Source: Lathyrus oleraceus
Lineage: Eukaryota; Streptophyta; Magnoliopsida; Fabales; Fabaceae
NCBI RefSeq assembly: GCF_024323335.1
Contig: NC_066585.1
Span: 532,408,582-532,472,581 of the forward strand
Direction: 5' to 3'
Length of the DNA stretch: 64,000 nucleotides
The notes under the pieces are model-generated. The model was given only the letters and a program-made list of their open reading frames with translations. It was not told the DNA's origin and did no database searches. This document shows, one piece after another, positions 11,140-20,690 of the stretch. Both the position numbers and the translations under genes were made by a program. Within the stretch, counting starts at the first letter, position 1. Each line of letters starts with the position of its first letter.

Positions 11140-11860
11140 GTACCATTATCAGTGATAACTCTCTCGGGAGACAGCAGGTTTCTCAAGTAGATATTTGATA
11201 GAATCCATCTTAGAAATCAATAAAGTGGTATGATTCAACATATACTGTCTTAGTCGGCGAGCAGCCTAGGCCAAAGCGTAGCAAGCTTTCTCGAGCTGTG
11301 AGTATCTTGTTTCACAGTCGGTACCTTTTGCTAAGGCAGTGTATGACATGCTCTTTTCGACCAGACTCGTCATGTTGCCCCAGCACACCCTATTGAATTT
11401 TCTAACACGGTCAAATACATGATTAGAGGTCTTCCTTCAACTGGTAGCATTAGAATTGGAGGTTCTTGGAGATATTTCTTGATTTTGTCATTCATCATTC
11501 CATACCATCTCTTGATTTTGTCATAAGCTTCTTGGCATTCATCATTCCATACCATCTCTTGATTTTTCTTTTTTAGTAATTTGAAGATGGGTTTGCAGGT
11601 AGCAGTCAAGTGTGGAACGAATCGGGCAATGTAATTCGAGTGCCCCAAGAAACTTCTGACTTCTCTCTTGTTTATTTCAGTACCCAGATTTACAATTTCA
11701 ATTGATTCCTCATGCGGCTGTATAGTCTTTTGTAGTACCAGTCTGGCAAGTTCTCTAGGGACTTCACAATCTTCCTCACTTCCATCCTCGGCTTGGTAGA
11801 TCGGATTTTCAAAGTCATAATGAACAGTAGCAGAGTCATTACCAACAGGATCCAGAGTGG
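11140..11860 (-). pseudogene. Ogre RT connection and RNase H region with the polymerase core deleted
   Basis: On the minus strand the sequence goes from a protease-to-RT linker (EDCEVPRELARLVLQKTIQP, then IEIVNLGTE) straight into KREVRSFLGHSNYIARF, which belongs after the RT palm. The palm and its catalytic aspartates are therefore missing. RNase H-type sequence follows (YLQEPPILMLPVEGRPLIMY, then CETRYSQLEKACYALA), with a stop and a frameshift around 11330-11370. It then breaks at KYLLEKPAVS and continues as integrase. An in-frame insert of 11 residues (RWYGMMNDKIK) comes from a 31-bp local duplication at 11489-11519 and 11536-11566. Confidence 0.85.
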
Positions 11861-12131
11861 ATATGGATCGACAAATTGTTACGTGAGTGTGTGCAAGAAA
11901 ACATAGCTTGTTTGAAAAATGACAGGAAAGATAAAGAGCGCAATATTTGAATGCAAAAAGTCCATTGATTTATTGAATATGAATATGCTTATGAAAATGA
12001 CAAACCTTAAAATTAGCTATTATGCCCCGGGTATAGACATAATGCTTTTGAAATACTAAAATAGCAATAACAATTACTCTCGACTAAAGGAAATCGGGAT
12101 AGTGTCTTCAGCCTTCCAATTGTCGAGTCCG

Positions 12132-12644
12132 TCACCAATTGTTGGGGAAAATCCAGCTATCCAAGTCATAATCGTCATCAGTATCTTCCACAGCATTGAC
12201 AGTCTCATCTTGATTAGGCAGAGGGGCAGTGATGACATTAGGAGTCTCAGGCGGATCAAATTCGAATTCTCCGGCGTCGATCATATCCTGAATTTTGTTC
12301 TTCAACGACCAACAATTGTTTGTATCATGCCCGGGGCTATCGGAGTGATATGCACACCTGGTATTGGGATTATAACGAGGAGAAGTAGTGTTGGGTTTTG
12401 CAGGAGGATCTCTGAGGGTAATTAAATTTGCTTTTAGCATACCCTGCAGTGCCTGTGCTAAAGTCATATTGATCTTCGTAAACTGCCTTCTTCCCGGGTT
12501 AGTGTGCCTCACAGATTTCTTGTCTTTTTTCTTCTCGAGCAAGAGAGCCTTCAGTTCCTTCTGCCCCCTGGATAAGTTCAAGATTATCTTCTGGAGTTGA
12601 GCATTCTGAGCCTGGAGGTCTTTGACAATTTGTTCGAGGTCCAT
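12132..12644 (-). CDS. Ogre Gag, internally shortened (170 aa)
   Basis: This open frame starts MDLEQIVKDLQAQNAQLQK, the coiled-coil N terminus of Ogre Gag. After about 55 residues it passes directly to the C-terminal part (QFTKINMTLAQALQGMLKA). The characteristic RCAYHSDSPGHDTNNCW cluster (residues about 97-113), which stands where a zinc knuckle would be, comes next, and an acidic end follows. Full Ogre Gag proteins are several hundred residues, so the central capsid-like region has been lost in frame. Gag normally packages the RNA; this form keeps only the putative oligomerisation and nucleic-acid-binding ends. Whether it is made is unknown. Confidence 0.8.
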   Translation of the reverse strand: MDLEQIVKDLQAQNAQLQKIILNLSRGQKELKALLLEKKKDKKSVRHTNPGRRQFTKINMTLAQALQGMLKANLITLRDPPAKPNTTSPRYNPNTRCAYHSDSPGHDTNNCWSLKNKIQDMIDAGEFEFDPPETPNVITAPLPNQDETVNAVEDTDDDYDLDSWIFPNNW

Positions 12645-12780
12645 TTTTCTGTTTGGAGGAAAACCGTGAGAACATTGATCCCTTTAGAGTACCTGTTATG
12701 CTATGTTATGCTATGCAATGCATGAAATGTTTTCAAGGCCTTTTGGAATTTAACTTTGCATAAACTACCAAAAAGAGAAA

Positions 12781-12826
12781 CTTTTTTTTTTTGTTTTTTT
12801 TTTTGTTTTTTTTTTTTTTTTTTTTT
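12781..12826. repeat. Poly(T) tract between Ogre gag and its 5' LTR
   Basis: A 46-bp run of T is interrupted by two single G bases. On the coding (minus) strand it is poly(A) in the leader. The rest of the leader, 12827-13527, holds no recognised gene and includes an ATGTTATGATGTCATGATG simple repeat near 12880-12915. Confidence 0.8.
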
Positions 12827-13527
12827 CATACAAAACAGAGCAAAGTTAAATCCCTAAGTTCTTGAAATGGTTAGTACAATGTTATGATGTCATGATGTTA
12901 TGATGTTATGAGGTTAAATAAATAACAAGCACAAGCAAGTCACACAACCATCATTCCTAGGTTTTAAGGCTTGCATGAGTTCCATAGGTAAGTACCCTCC
13001 CCACTGAAGTTTGGTTGGTTCAATCTGTCCTAGAATAGTAACCGGGTTCTAGAAGGATCTCAAATCATCGACCTTTCTTTAAGTCCACTTCAGTGCAACA
13101 CCAAGTGGTTGACCGAAGCTTCCCTAAAGTCCAATCTCAAAGAGTGTAGTATCGAGTCTCAACCAACCCCAGTCGGAACCGAAGTCAGTTATCTCACTAC
13201 TTTCTAATGGCTAGGATGAGTCAATTAGGGTTCTAAAGGTCTGGTTAATGCTTTGATGACACCACGCAGATGCCAAATTTTTCCTCAAGTAAACATGAGG
13301 AACATCAAGACATCCAAAGTGTCACATTAACCGTAGCCATCATTTTAACCATTCCAGTATACGCCGGATAGTCGCGATGATCTATTGCTACTTACCTAAG
13401 GTGCACTAGATCCGGGTGTAGGATCTTTCACTCAAAAATACCCAAGCAATCCCTTGAAAGTAAATCAGACAGTTTTAAATAAGTGATCTTGTTTTTTTTT
13501 TTTAAGGTAACCTCTCTTTATCAAGTA

Positions 13528-13545
13528 TCCCCAGCAGAGTCGCCA
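13528..13545 (-). other. Ogre primer binding site (arginine-tRNA-like)
   Basis: On the minus strand the site reads TGGCGACTCTGCTGGGGA, four bases inside the LTR that begins at 13550. TGGCGACTC is the hallmark primer site start of Ogre elements, matched to an arginine tRNA 3' end. The same start is seen after two other LTRs here (34322 and 51898). Confidence 0.85.
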
Positions 13546-13549
13546 GTTC

Positions 13550-15685
13550 TGTCATACGGTGAACTGACTTGGGGTGTTTTGCTTTTTATCGCAATGTCGC
13601 GGATAGCAAGAGTCGCCACCGACTTTTCTTTTATCCAATAAGGAAAGGTGGAAAAGAACAGGAAAGACCGCAATAGATTTTGGGTTCGGGAGGTACATTA
13701 TACAAAGGGAAGGTGTTAGCACCCTTTGTATCCATGGTTATCCATGGGCTCTTAATTACTGGATCACTTATCTTTTTGTCTGAAAAAGTGTCGGTGGATT
13801 GCTTAAAAAATGTTTGAAAGAGAGTTTGACTTTGTAATGATTCTCGTATGAATGTATACAAAGTATTTATCTCGTTTAATTTTGAAAGCGGTTTAGAAAA
13901 GGTTTTGAAAAGAGAATTTAACTTTGTAATGATTCTTGTATGAATGTATACAAAGTGGTTATCTCGTTTAGTTTTGCAATTGTTTAGAAAAATATAACTC
14001 GGTAATGATTCTTGTATGAATGTATACCAAGTGGTGATTTTTTAAAAGATGTTTTGAAAGGTGTGGGGTGTGAAAAATATTTTAGGTGGTGATCCAGTAA
14101 TTGAGAGTTATACCTTCCTGAGGTCGTTATGGGCATTTCCTATCCTTATGAGGGTAAAACTGTCCTTACTATTGAGAAGTAAGTAATTTTACCCTTTGGA
14201 TGTTTAAGGGTCATCGTAGGGTCATCGATAGGTCATTGAAGGCAACAGTTGTAGGGATACCTTAGCATTCGAAGGGACGATCATCATTTAACCGTAGGCT
14301 ACACCGAAGGGTCATCGAGGGACAAAATCGTATTTTCGAAGGCAACATCCGAGGGACTATGATTTATTTTATGATGATTTAATCGAAGGGCCATTGCTAA
14401 GTGTATCCCCACATTCGCGGGACATGACCGTAATACCGTAATATCATAAGGCAGCAAAGAGAGGTCCAAGATCACTTATTTAAGGTCATATTTTAAAGTC
14501 AATTAAGTAATTAAGTCCATATTAAAATCAATACATTAAAATTAATACATTAAAATTAATACATTAAAATTAACACATTAAAATTAATTAAGCAATTTAG
14601 GGTGAGTCTCCCCAAGGGTATCCCACAAATAAAGTGGAAGACCTAAACGGCGATCTTTTTTCTGGGACATATGAACCTTTGCAAAATTCAACAAACGGGT
14701 TAGCATACCAAATCCGGGTGCAATCGAGGATTACACCGTAAAAGAAAAACAGCAGCAAGAAAACAGTGTATAATTAACATAGAATCGACCAGATACGCAT
14801 AAGACATAACAAACAAAACATTGGCGGCTGCCCTTGTTCGCCTCTGCTTCGCCTAGCGAAGGTCTAGCGAACACTCGCTGCGTGCTCGCTTAGCGATGTG
14901 CTAGCGAGCGGCTGCGGGATTTGAATTTCAGAACAGTATGACTTCAACCTGCGGCATGGCTTATGGCATCCAACACATAATTATATGGTTCAGCATTCAC
15001 AATATCCAGGCACACTTAAATTCACATGCAAAACCTCAAATATGTTTATGAATTCAATTATATTATCACATGCAAGTTAAGAACATAAAGCGGTATCACA
15101 TGCAAATTAAGAAAATAACACGATAATAGTAATGCAAACCTGTTTGCAATCGAATTGCAACCTTGAATTGGCGAGTCGGATTGAGTTGGGCGGCGGTAGC
15201 TTCGGGGCGGGGAGCGGCCTTCAGGGTTTCTTCACTCGGAACTCTCTAAAGTAGCCTCTAGGGTTTCCGTGCCAGGGTTTCCGTCCGTCTTCCTCTGTTT
15301 TTCCGTCCTCCTTTTTGTTACTGAAGTGCTGGTATTTATAATGCCTTTTTCCATGACCTAATGGGCTCGGAGTGAAGCCCGAAATTTTCTGTTGTCTGTC
15401 AGCTTCGCTAGGCGAGCTGGTAGCGAACGTTTGCTTCGCTAGGCGAGCGTGTAGCGAACGTTCGCTAGGCGAGCGTGTAGCGAACGTTCGCTAGGCGAGC
15501 GTGTAGCGAACGTAACGTTCGCTAGGCGAGCGTGTAGCGAACAGGCCAGTTTTGGGCCATTTTCTGGATTGGGCCATTCGTGAGCCGGGCCTTCGTTCCT
15601 TTGGGATGTCAGTGCCTTGTGGAACAAGTCGGAGGGTCTTGGAAAATGTTTTGTAATATCAACGGGCAAATTTTGGGGTATGACA
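13550..15685 (-). repeat. Ogre LTR (5' LTR of the minus-strand element), 2136 bp
   Basis: This copy is nearly identical to 5020-7131 and 24 bp longer, mainly because the array near 15425-15545 has one extra 26-bp unit (CGTTCGCTAGGCGAGCGTGT plus AGCGAA). It ends TATGACA followed by the ATTAT duplication. Short open frames in it (for example 13631-13861) recur in the other LTR and are not genes. Confidence 0.93.
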
Positions 15686-15690
15686 ATTAT
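15686..15690. other. Target-site duplication ATTAT (right)
   Basis: Matches 5015-5019 exactly. Confidence 0.95.
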
Positions 15691-15869
15691 GTTTTTCCAT
15701 TTTAACTCCAGTAGGAACACACATATCAGATGTCATGTCCTTGTGTATGACATTCTGAAACAATCCTGCACAGCAGGTACATAGGATATCTTATGTTAAG
15801 ACATCACACATAACATCTTGTGAACACTCTCTGTTTTACCAAAATTACTGCCAACACTTAGAACCAACA

Positions 15870-17949
15870 AAGATGCCCTTTGAAACTGTCTAAAGTATGC
15901 TTAGTCGCAATCACCCGCTGGGATTTTTCTGTAATTGTTGTCAAAGGATTTTTATAGAATCTCCACAGATGAACCAGTCTGGGAATGGAGGGGCAAGGGC
16001 CACTCCAAAATCAGCCTTTGGTAGTCGAGGAAACTTAAGAGGATGCATTTTGAAAGCCATTTCGTAGCGTTTCTCAGGAGGAACATACGAAGGGATTTTT
16101 AAGTTCTCCATTTTATTTAAAAATAATTCCTTTAGTGTGACAGTTGCCTCGCAAATAGTTCAACTAAGATCATCGGGCCTGTAGGAAGTTTCAAAGTAGT
16201 TTTGGAAATCCTGAATTTCTTTGATGTATGTGTAAGTACCTTTCTTTATTTTTTCCTTCACAGAGAGGAAAGCTTTAGTAATATGCTGAGTAAATGAAGA
16301 AACATTATAGAATTCTTCAGCATAGTATTTCAACCACCACTTTTCAAATTCTGGAGTGTAGAGGAAGCATGGCTCGAATTTAACTGGAGCAAGGTGTGTT
16401 CTACCAGTATATCGAGCTATATATTTGACAATAGTGGTTTCATTGTGGATTGCATTGTAAAGAAGGAGATTCCTTTTCTTTTCATAGAGACACTTTGGGA
16501 GAGCCTGAACTAATCCAAACTGCCGAGCCACGAGGTTGGGTTGATAAGCAATTAAGGTAACCTGGATCTTCGACGGGTGTAACCTGAGGGTTATAAGTTT
16601 TGGGGTTAGAAAGGTTCCCAAAGTAGAAGGGATTTTGTCTCTTGTTTCTTGGCAGGAGATGGACAAGTTCTTCTGAACCATGTTGGACCATACTTTCTGG
16701 ATGCAAAGGGGGCCATGTTCGACGTGAACTCATAGTGTCTTGCAAACATCATGATGTAACTCATAAATGTAGGTCGAAAGGCTTTTCCTTCATCATTTGG
16801 TGTCAGTTGAGCCAAACGAACTCCTTCGACCCTCCTATTCTTCACTTCTTCAGAGTCTCCGTCAACGAGGCCTTTGTTGGGAAGGCTTGCCTCGAAGGTG
16901 GCATTTAACTAGAGTTGTAGTAGCCAGAAAGGCCCAGAAAGGAGGAGAGTTCCTTTTTCTCCTAGGTTTTTTACTTGAGTAACACCATCACTTAAGGATT
17001 CGTATAGGCTGGCCAAGATCATTTCGCTCAAACAAACGTCGTGACCAGCGTGTAGTTGGTTCGCCATAGTAAGATATTTCTTGGCAACCTGCAGTGATTT
17101 CTAGAAAATGCAGTGGGATAACCATAAATCCAAGAAGGCAATATGTTCCACGTCGGAGACGGTTTCAATGTCCTTATCATGATACTAGGTTATATGGGTC
17201 GAATAAGCAGCCCTAGAACTGGAGAAGGCAATGGAATCCTCAAAGTCTATCTTTGGGTCGTAGGTGTGTCCAATCGGTTTTAGCTCTATGATAGCGACTA
17301 CGTCGAAAAGAGTGGGTGTAACCATTCCACAAGGAAGGTGGAAGGTATAGTAGGTGCTATCCCAGAAGTACAAGGAAGAGACTAATAAGGATGAACTATA
17401 CTATAATCCTACCTTTAATAGCATGATTAAGTCATAGATTCCCATATCTTTCCAGGTTTGAGCTTTGGAGTTCTCTATTTTGTTTAGCTAGTTTATGTAA
17501 TCAGTTGGATCTTTAAATGAAGGGGTTGCACGGAAAACCCTAAAACCATTACTCATGAACCTATGGTTTATGGGTTCATATGTTGATGACTGAGGTTACT
17601 CAGTAGTGCTAACCCTAAGTTTTTTGGCCTGTCTTATGGGTTTGCATTTGTGGTAAGTGGGGAAGAAATCCATAAGTTTCCTAGGGTCAGTATTTAAATG
17701 AGGCAAAGGTCCAAGTAAAGCGTTAGTTTTTCCAGAAACAGTAACAGGAATAAGTACCTGAGCTTCATAGATTTTCCGTTGTTCTTTGGTCCTGGGTTCA
17801 GAAATGTATTGTTGGTTACCTCTCATTACTGGACCAGGGAGCGTGGCGAAGGGGGGAAGATCTGAGATCTTTTTTGGGACCTTCGTGGATTTAATAGAAA
17901 CCTTAGTAGCTTTGGTGGTCTCTTTGGAAGCTTTGCTTGAAGTAGCCAT
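15870..17949 (-). pseudogene. Plant mobile domain (PMD) gene, N-terminal and central part
   Basis: The start is MATSSKASKETTKATK at 17949, a Lys/Ser/Thr-rich leader. After a stop near 17596, PMD sequence follows in three frames: LYFWDSTYYTFHLPCGMVTP (the diagnostic block), LQVAKKYLTMANQLHAGHDV, GPFWLLQLWLNATFEASLP, FARHYEFTSNMAPFASRKYG, and further down FPDWFICGDSIKIL near 15950. It contains several stops and frameshifts. Coding sense runs up to the LTR border at 15870 (LDSFKGHL) and resumes at 1462. A TATA-like box sits about 125 bp upstream on the same strand. The gene is antisense to the adjacent polypurine tract and LTR at 18414-19119. That matches the antisense extra ORFs reported between pol and the 3' LTR in Tat-lineage elements. 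Confidence 0.8.
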
Positions 17950-18072
17950 TGTTGTTGAGGGTTTGAAGAAAATCTGAGTTTTGTTTTGAGTTTGTTTTTG
18001 GAAGAAGATGAAAAGATTAAGTGTTTGAGGTTTTCAAAAAGCGTAAAAAAGAGAAATGAGTAAGACATGTGT

Positions 18073-18082
18073 CTTTTATAAG
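18073..18082 (-). promoter_or_regulatory. TATA-like box of the antisense PMD gene, with an upstream G-box
   Basis: On the minus strand the box reads CTTATAAAAG, about 125 bp before the start codon at 17949. A G-box (CACGTG) lies about 60 bp further upstream at 18138-18143. Position and sequence fit an RNA polymerase II core promoter directed away from the LTR. This is an inference from motifs only. Confidence 0.5.
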
Positions 18083-18413
18083 TTTTTTGGAAGAGAAACG
18101 GTTCAAATCAGCATTAATGGTTGACAAGTGAGTGGGACACGTGTCTCTCCAGGATTACATAGTGGAACGGTGGTAATTAATGCCTAATCCCATGATCTCC
18201 TAGAGTCTAGAAAACGTGATGATTAAAAAGATTTGGGTATAGGCTGAAAAGACATGTTAGGAAAAGGGTAATGATGGTGTTGACGTCACAAGTCAGCTGG
18301 AAGAAACTGAAAGGTTTTGTAACATTGGGGCATTGGTAACATGTAACAATTCCTCAAGGCGTCGAACCATATTCTCAAAAAATGCATTTTTCTTCGAAAT
18401 GTCAAAAATGACA

Positions 18414-18429
18414 TTTTTGGGGGGCAATT
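18414..18429 (+). other. Polypurine tract of the outer Tat-lineage element
   Basis: TTTTTGGGGGGCAATT lies immediately before an LTR-like start TGTTAGCTCC at 18430. A G-run directly upstream of a TG terminus is the expected plus-strand primer for LTR retrotransposons. Confidence 0.65.
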
Positions 18430-19119
18430 TGTTAGCTCCCAATTTCGACGCCCATATAAATTAAGAGAATAAAGTTTCCTGTGAAGATGTTTCGACAAAA
18501 CTATGTGTTTGAAGTTCTAGTCGAAGATGCCTTGGTACAAGGGTAAAGATGTTGCGTGGACTTAGAAATATTTTTAGTAGTTTAAGGTGTTTTTCGACAG
18601 AGACGTCACCAGTTGTGGTTCGACGAGGGATTCAAATTCAAATAAAGGAGGGAACTTTTGTTCTTATCTAAACTGTTGAAAATACACGTGGAGCATAGTG
18701 GATAGTTACATGCATGAAAAGCGCCAGTTGTCTCGATTTGGTGGAAAGATCGTTAGAAGCGGTTACTTCGATTAGTATAAATAAGAGATTTTAGTGTTAT
18801 GGTCGTGTGTGTGTTCAAGTGTGTACAAAATCTGTCAATTTTACCAAAGTATTCGTGTGCAGAGAAAGAGTAAATTGAGAAATGTATGTTTGATGTTACA
18901 CTATTGTTTTTTACTTGAAGTCATTTAATCAATTCTTTATTTCCAGAATTGTACTTTTACCCAGAAGTTTATCTTTACTGCCATTTACTTTTGATTTGCA
19001 GCATTCATTTCGCCCTCTTTCATTTTATATTTTCATTAAACCCTTTAACGAATACTGCTGGTATGAACAGCGTCAAAGTGCTTAAGTTCATTAGAATTCA
19101 CCTTCAAAAACAGTTAACA
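18430..19119 (+). repeat. LTR (probable 3' LTR) of the outer Tat-lineage element, 690 bp
   Basis: It begins TGTTAGCTCC and ends AGTTAACA, giving the inverted TGTTA and TAACA termini. A TATA-like TATAAATAAG occurs at 18776-18785, a fitting place for the U3 promoter. It is preceded by a polypurine tract and an antisense PMD gene. The 5' LTR and gag-pol would lie before the window start. Confidence 0.65.
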
Positions 19120-19461
19120 CATGTCCTAGGATCAATCTGATTGATCCTGTAAGTAACCAAATATAGTAATTTGGAAGATCAACGGTTGTTTACCAATTTT
19201 CACGATAAACAACGTCCAAAAATTATTCATTGATTTTTTGATAGCTGAGATGAAATCGTTGTCATAAAATATAATATTTGTAACTGTATGTGAATTGACA
19301 TGTTGGTCATGATTTCTCTCTGACAAAGAAATATTATTTCTCATGTTTTCTATGACTGAGTAAGTAGGAAACCCTTAGGAAGAGATAGTCCTTCATTATG
19401 GGTGGCAAATGCGAGCCGCCTCCCACAAACGAGTCTAATCCTCCTATCCTTAATAGATAAT
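19120..19461. other. Short spacer
   Basis: AT-rich sequence between the LTR end and the 115-bp repeat. No gene or mobile element end was recognised. Confidence 0.4.
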
Positions 19462-19576
19462 TTATAAATATATAACTACAACGAAATATACATTGTTTTT
19501 AAAATATCCGTGTAAAATTATTTTACACATTGATGACACATCTCCGATTTTTTGTTAATTAAAAGATTAAAAATTT
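19462..19576. repeat. 115-bp perfect direct repeat, left of the Mutator-like element
   Basis: Identical by eye to 23664-23778. It ends flush against the terminal inverted repeat at 19577. Its last 21 bp (TAATTAAAAGATTAAAAATTT) recur a third time directly after the right terminus at 23635-23655. Confidence 0.9.
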
Positions 19577-19904
19577 GAATTTTTTTTTTTAATAACCAGA
19601 TTTTTTAAAAAAATTTCAAAAATACCCATTTTTTCAAAAAAATTACAAAAATGGACAATTTTTGCCCTAATATACACATAGGCGCCACCCTAGTTGGCGC
19701 CTACCCTTAAAGGGTAGGGCAAGTCGCCACTAGGAGTGGCGCCTACCCTTAAATTTTTTTTTTTTTTTTTTTTTTTAAATATGTTTTTTTTTTTTTTTTA
19801 AATTTTTTTTAAATTTTTTTAAATTTTTTTTAGTTTATGAATTTTATTTTTTATAAATTATATTAATTTATATTAACACATATATAAAATAAATTATTTA
19901 CAAG

Positions 19905-19910
<6 letters not shown>
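19577..19910 (+). repeat. Left terminal inverted repeat of the MULE
   Basis: Matches the reverse complement of 23317-23634. It carries an additional hairpin block at 19675-19755, with two GGCGCC palindromes plus CCCTTAAAGGGTAGGG, compared with a single block on the right. Confidence 0.85.
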
Positions 19911-19955
<45 letters not shown>

Positions 19956-20060
19956 TTAATTTATATATATATTAACTTAATTTATAAGTAATTAATATTA
20001 TTTATAAATTTTTGGAAAAAAATTAATTTATATACGTGTAAATAAATATTTATACACATG

Positions 20061-20184
<124 letters not shown>

Positions 20185-20373
20185 ATAAAGATATAAAGAT
20201 AATAAACAGAAATATTTTTTATTTAAATAATAGACAAGACAAATATTACAAAGATATGATTAAACACATAATGGAAAAAAGAGGTAGTTTAGTATTGGAA
20301 GTGTGATATTCAGTATTGGAAGTTCAAGAAGTTTAAGTTTTTGGTGCAAGCAAAGCTAAAACCGAGACTGTAA

Positions 20374-20612
20374 GGCATGCGTGGGAATCTCTGAGACTAA
20401 GTTCAGGCTAGGTGGAGGCTAGGTGGATAGGTTGGCATGCATTGGTACAGACTAGGTGGGAGTGTTGCATTCAAAGGTGTGACGTGGGAATCTTGCAGAC
20501 TTGGTGGTGAATACTTTTGAGGAACAGGCATGCGTGGGAATCTCTGAGACTAAGTTCAGACTTGGTTGAAGACATGCATGCAAAGATGTGTCGGAATCTT
20601 GCAGTATAAATA
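20374..20612 (+). promoter_or_regulatory. MULE transposase promoter region
   Basis: A 34-bp direct repeat (GGCATGCGTGGGAATCTCTG, then AGACTAAGTTCAG) occurs near 20376 and 20528, with related CTAGGTGG and GGAATCTTGCAG phrases between. A TATA box (GTATAAATATTC) lies near 20601-20612, about 85 bp before the start codon. The leader is a run of CTTCACAAAAC-type repeats up to ATG at 20691. Confidence 0.55.
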
Positions 20613-20690
20613 TTCACACACATTTTCACAAAGGTATTCACAATATCTTCACAAAACCATCACAATATCTTCACAAAACCTTCACAAAAC

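Larger units (their letters stand above)
5020..15685 (-). mobile_element. Ogre-type (Ty3/gypsy, Tat lineage) element, complete ends, internally deleted
   Basis: The element has LTRs at 5020-7131 and 13550-15685, an exact 5-bp target duplication, an arginine-tRNA-like primer site at 13528-13545, and minus-strand gag, RNase H and integrase remnants in the normal order. Total length is 10,666 bp, clearly shorter than full Ogre elements, which commonly exceed 13 kb. Missing parts include the middle of gag, the reverse transcriptase core and the join between RNase H and integrase. A hand comparison of the LTRs shows about five substitutions and three length differences over 2.1 kb, so insertion was recent. 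It lies within an LTR that lies within a PMD gene. Confidence 0.92.
1463..15869 (-). mobile_element. SIRE/Maximus-like copia LTR (probable solo LTR), itself interrupted twice
   Basis: The outer ends are TGTTAACAC at 1463 and CCAACA at 15869, which on the minus strand gives an LTR starting TGTTGG and ending TTAACA. The LTR material is 1463-1918, 4511-5019 and 15686-15869, about 1.15 kb in total. It is interrupted by a 2.4-kb segment holding a transposon-type gene and by an Ogre element at ATTAT. It sits inside PMD coding sequence. I could not find a clean 5-bp target duplication at its ends (ATATC versus AAGAT), so the exact termini or the mechanism remain open. The assignment to a SIRE-like copia lineage rests on recalled resemblance of the ends and is tentative. 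Confidence 0.5.
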
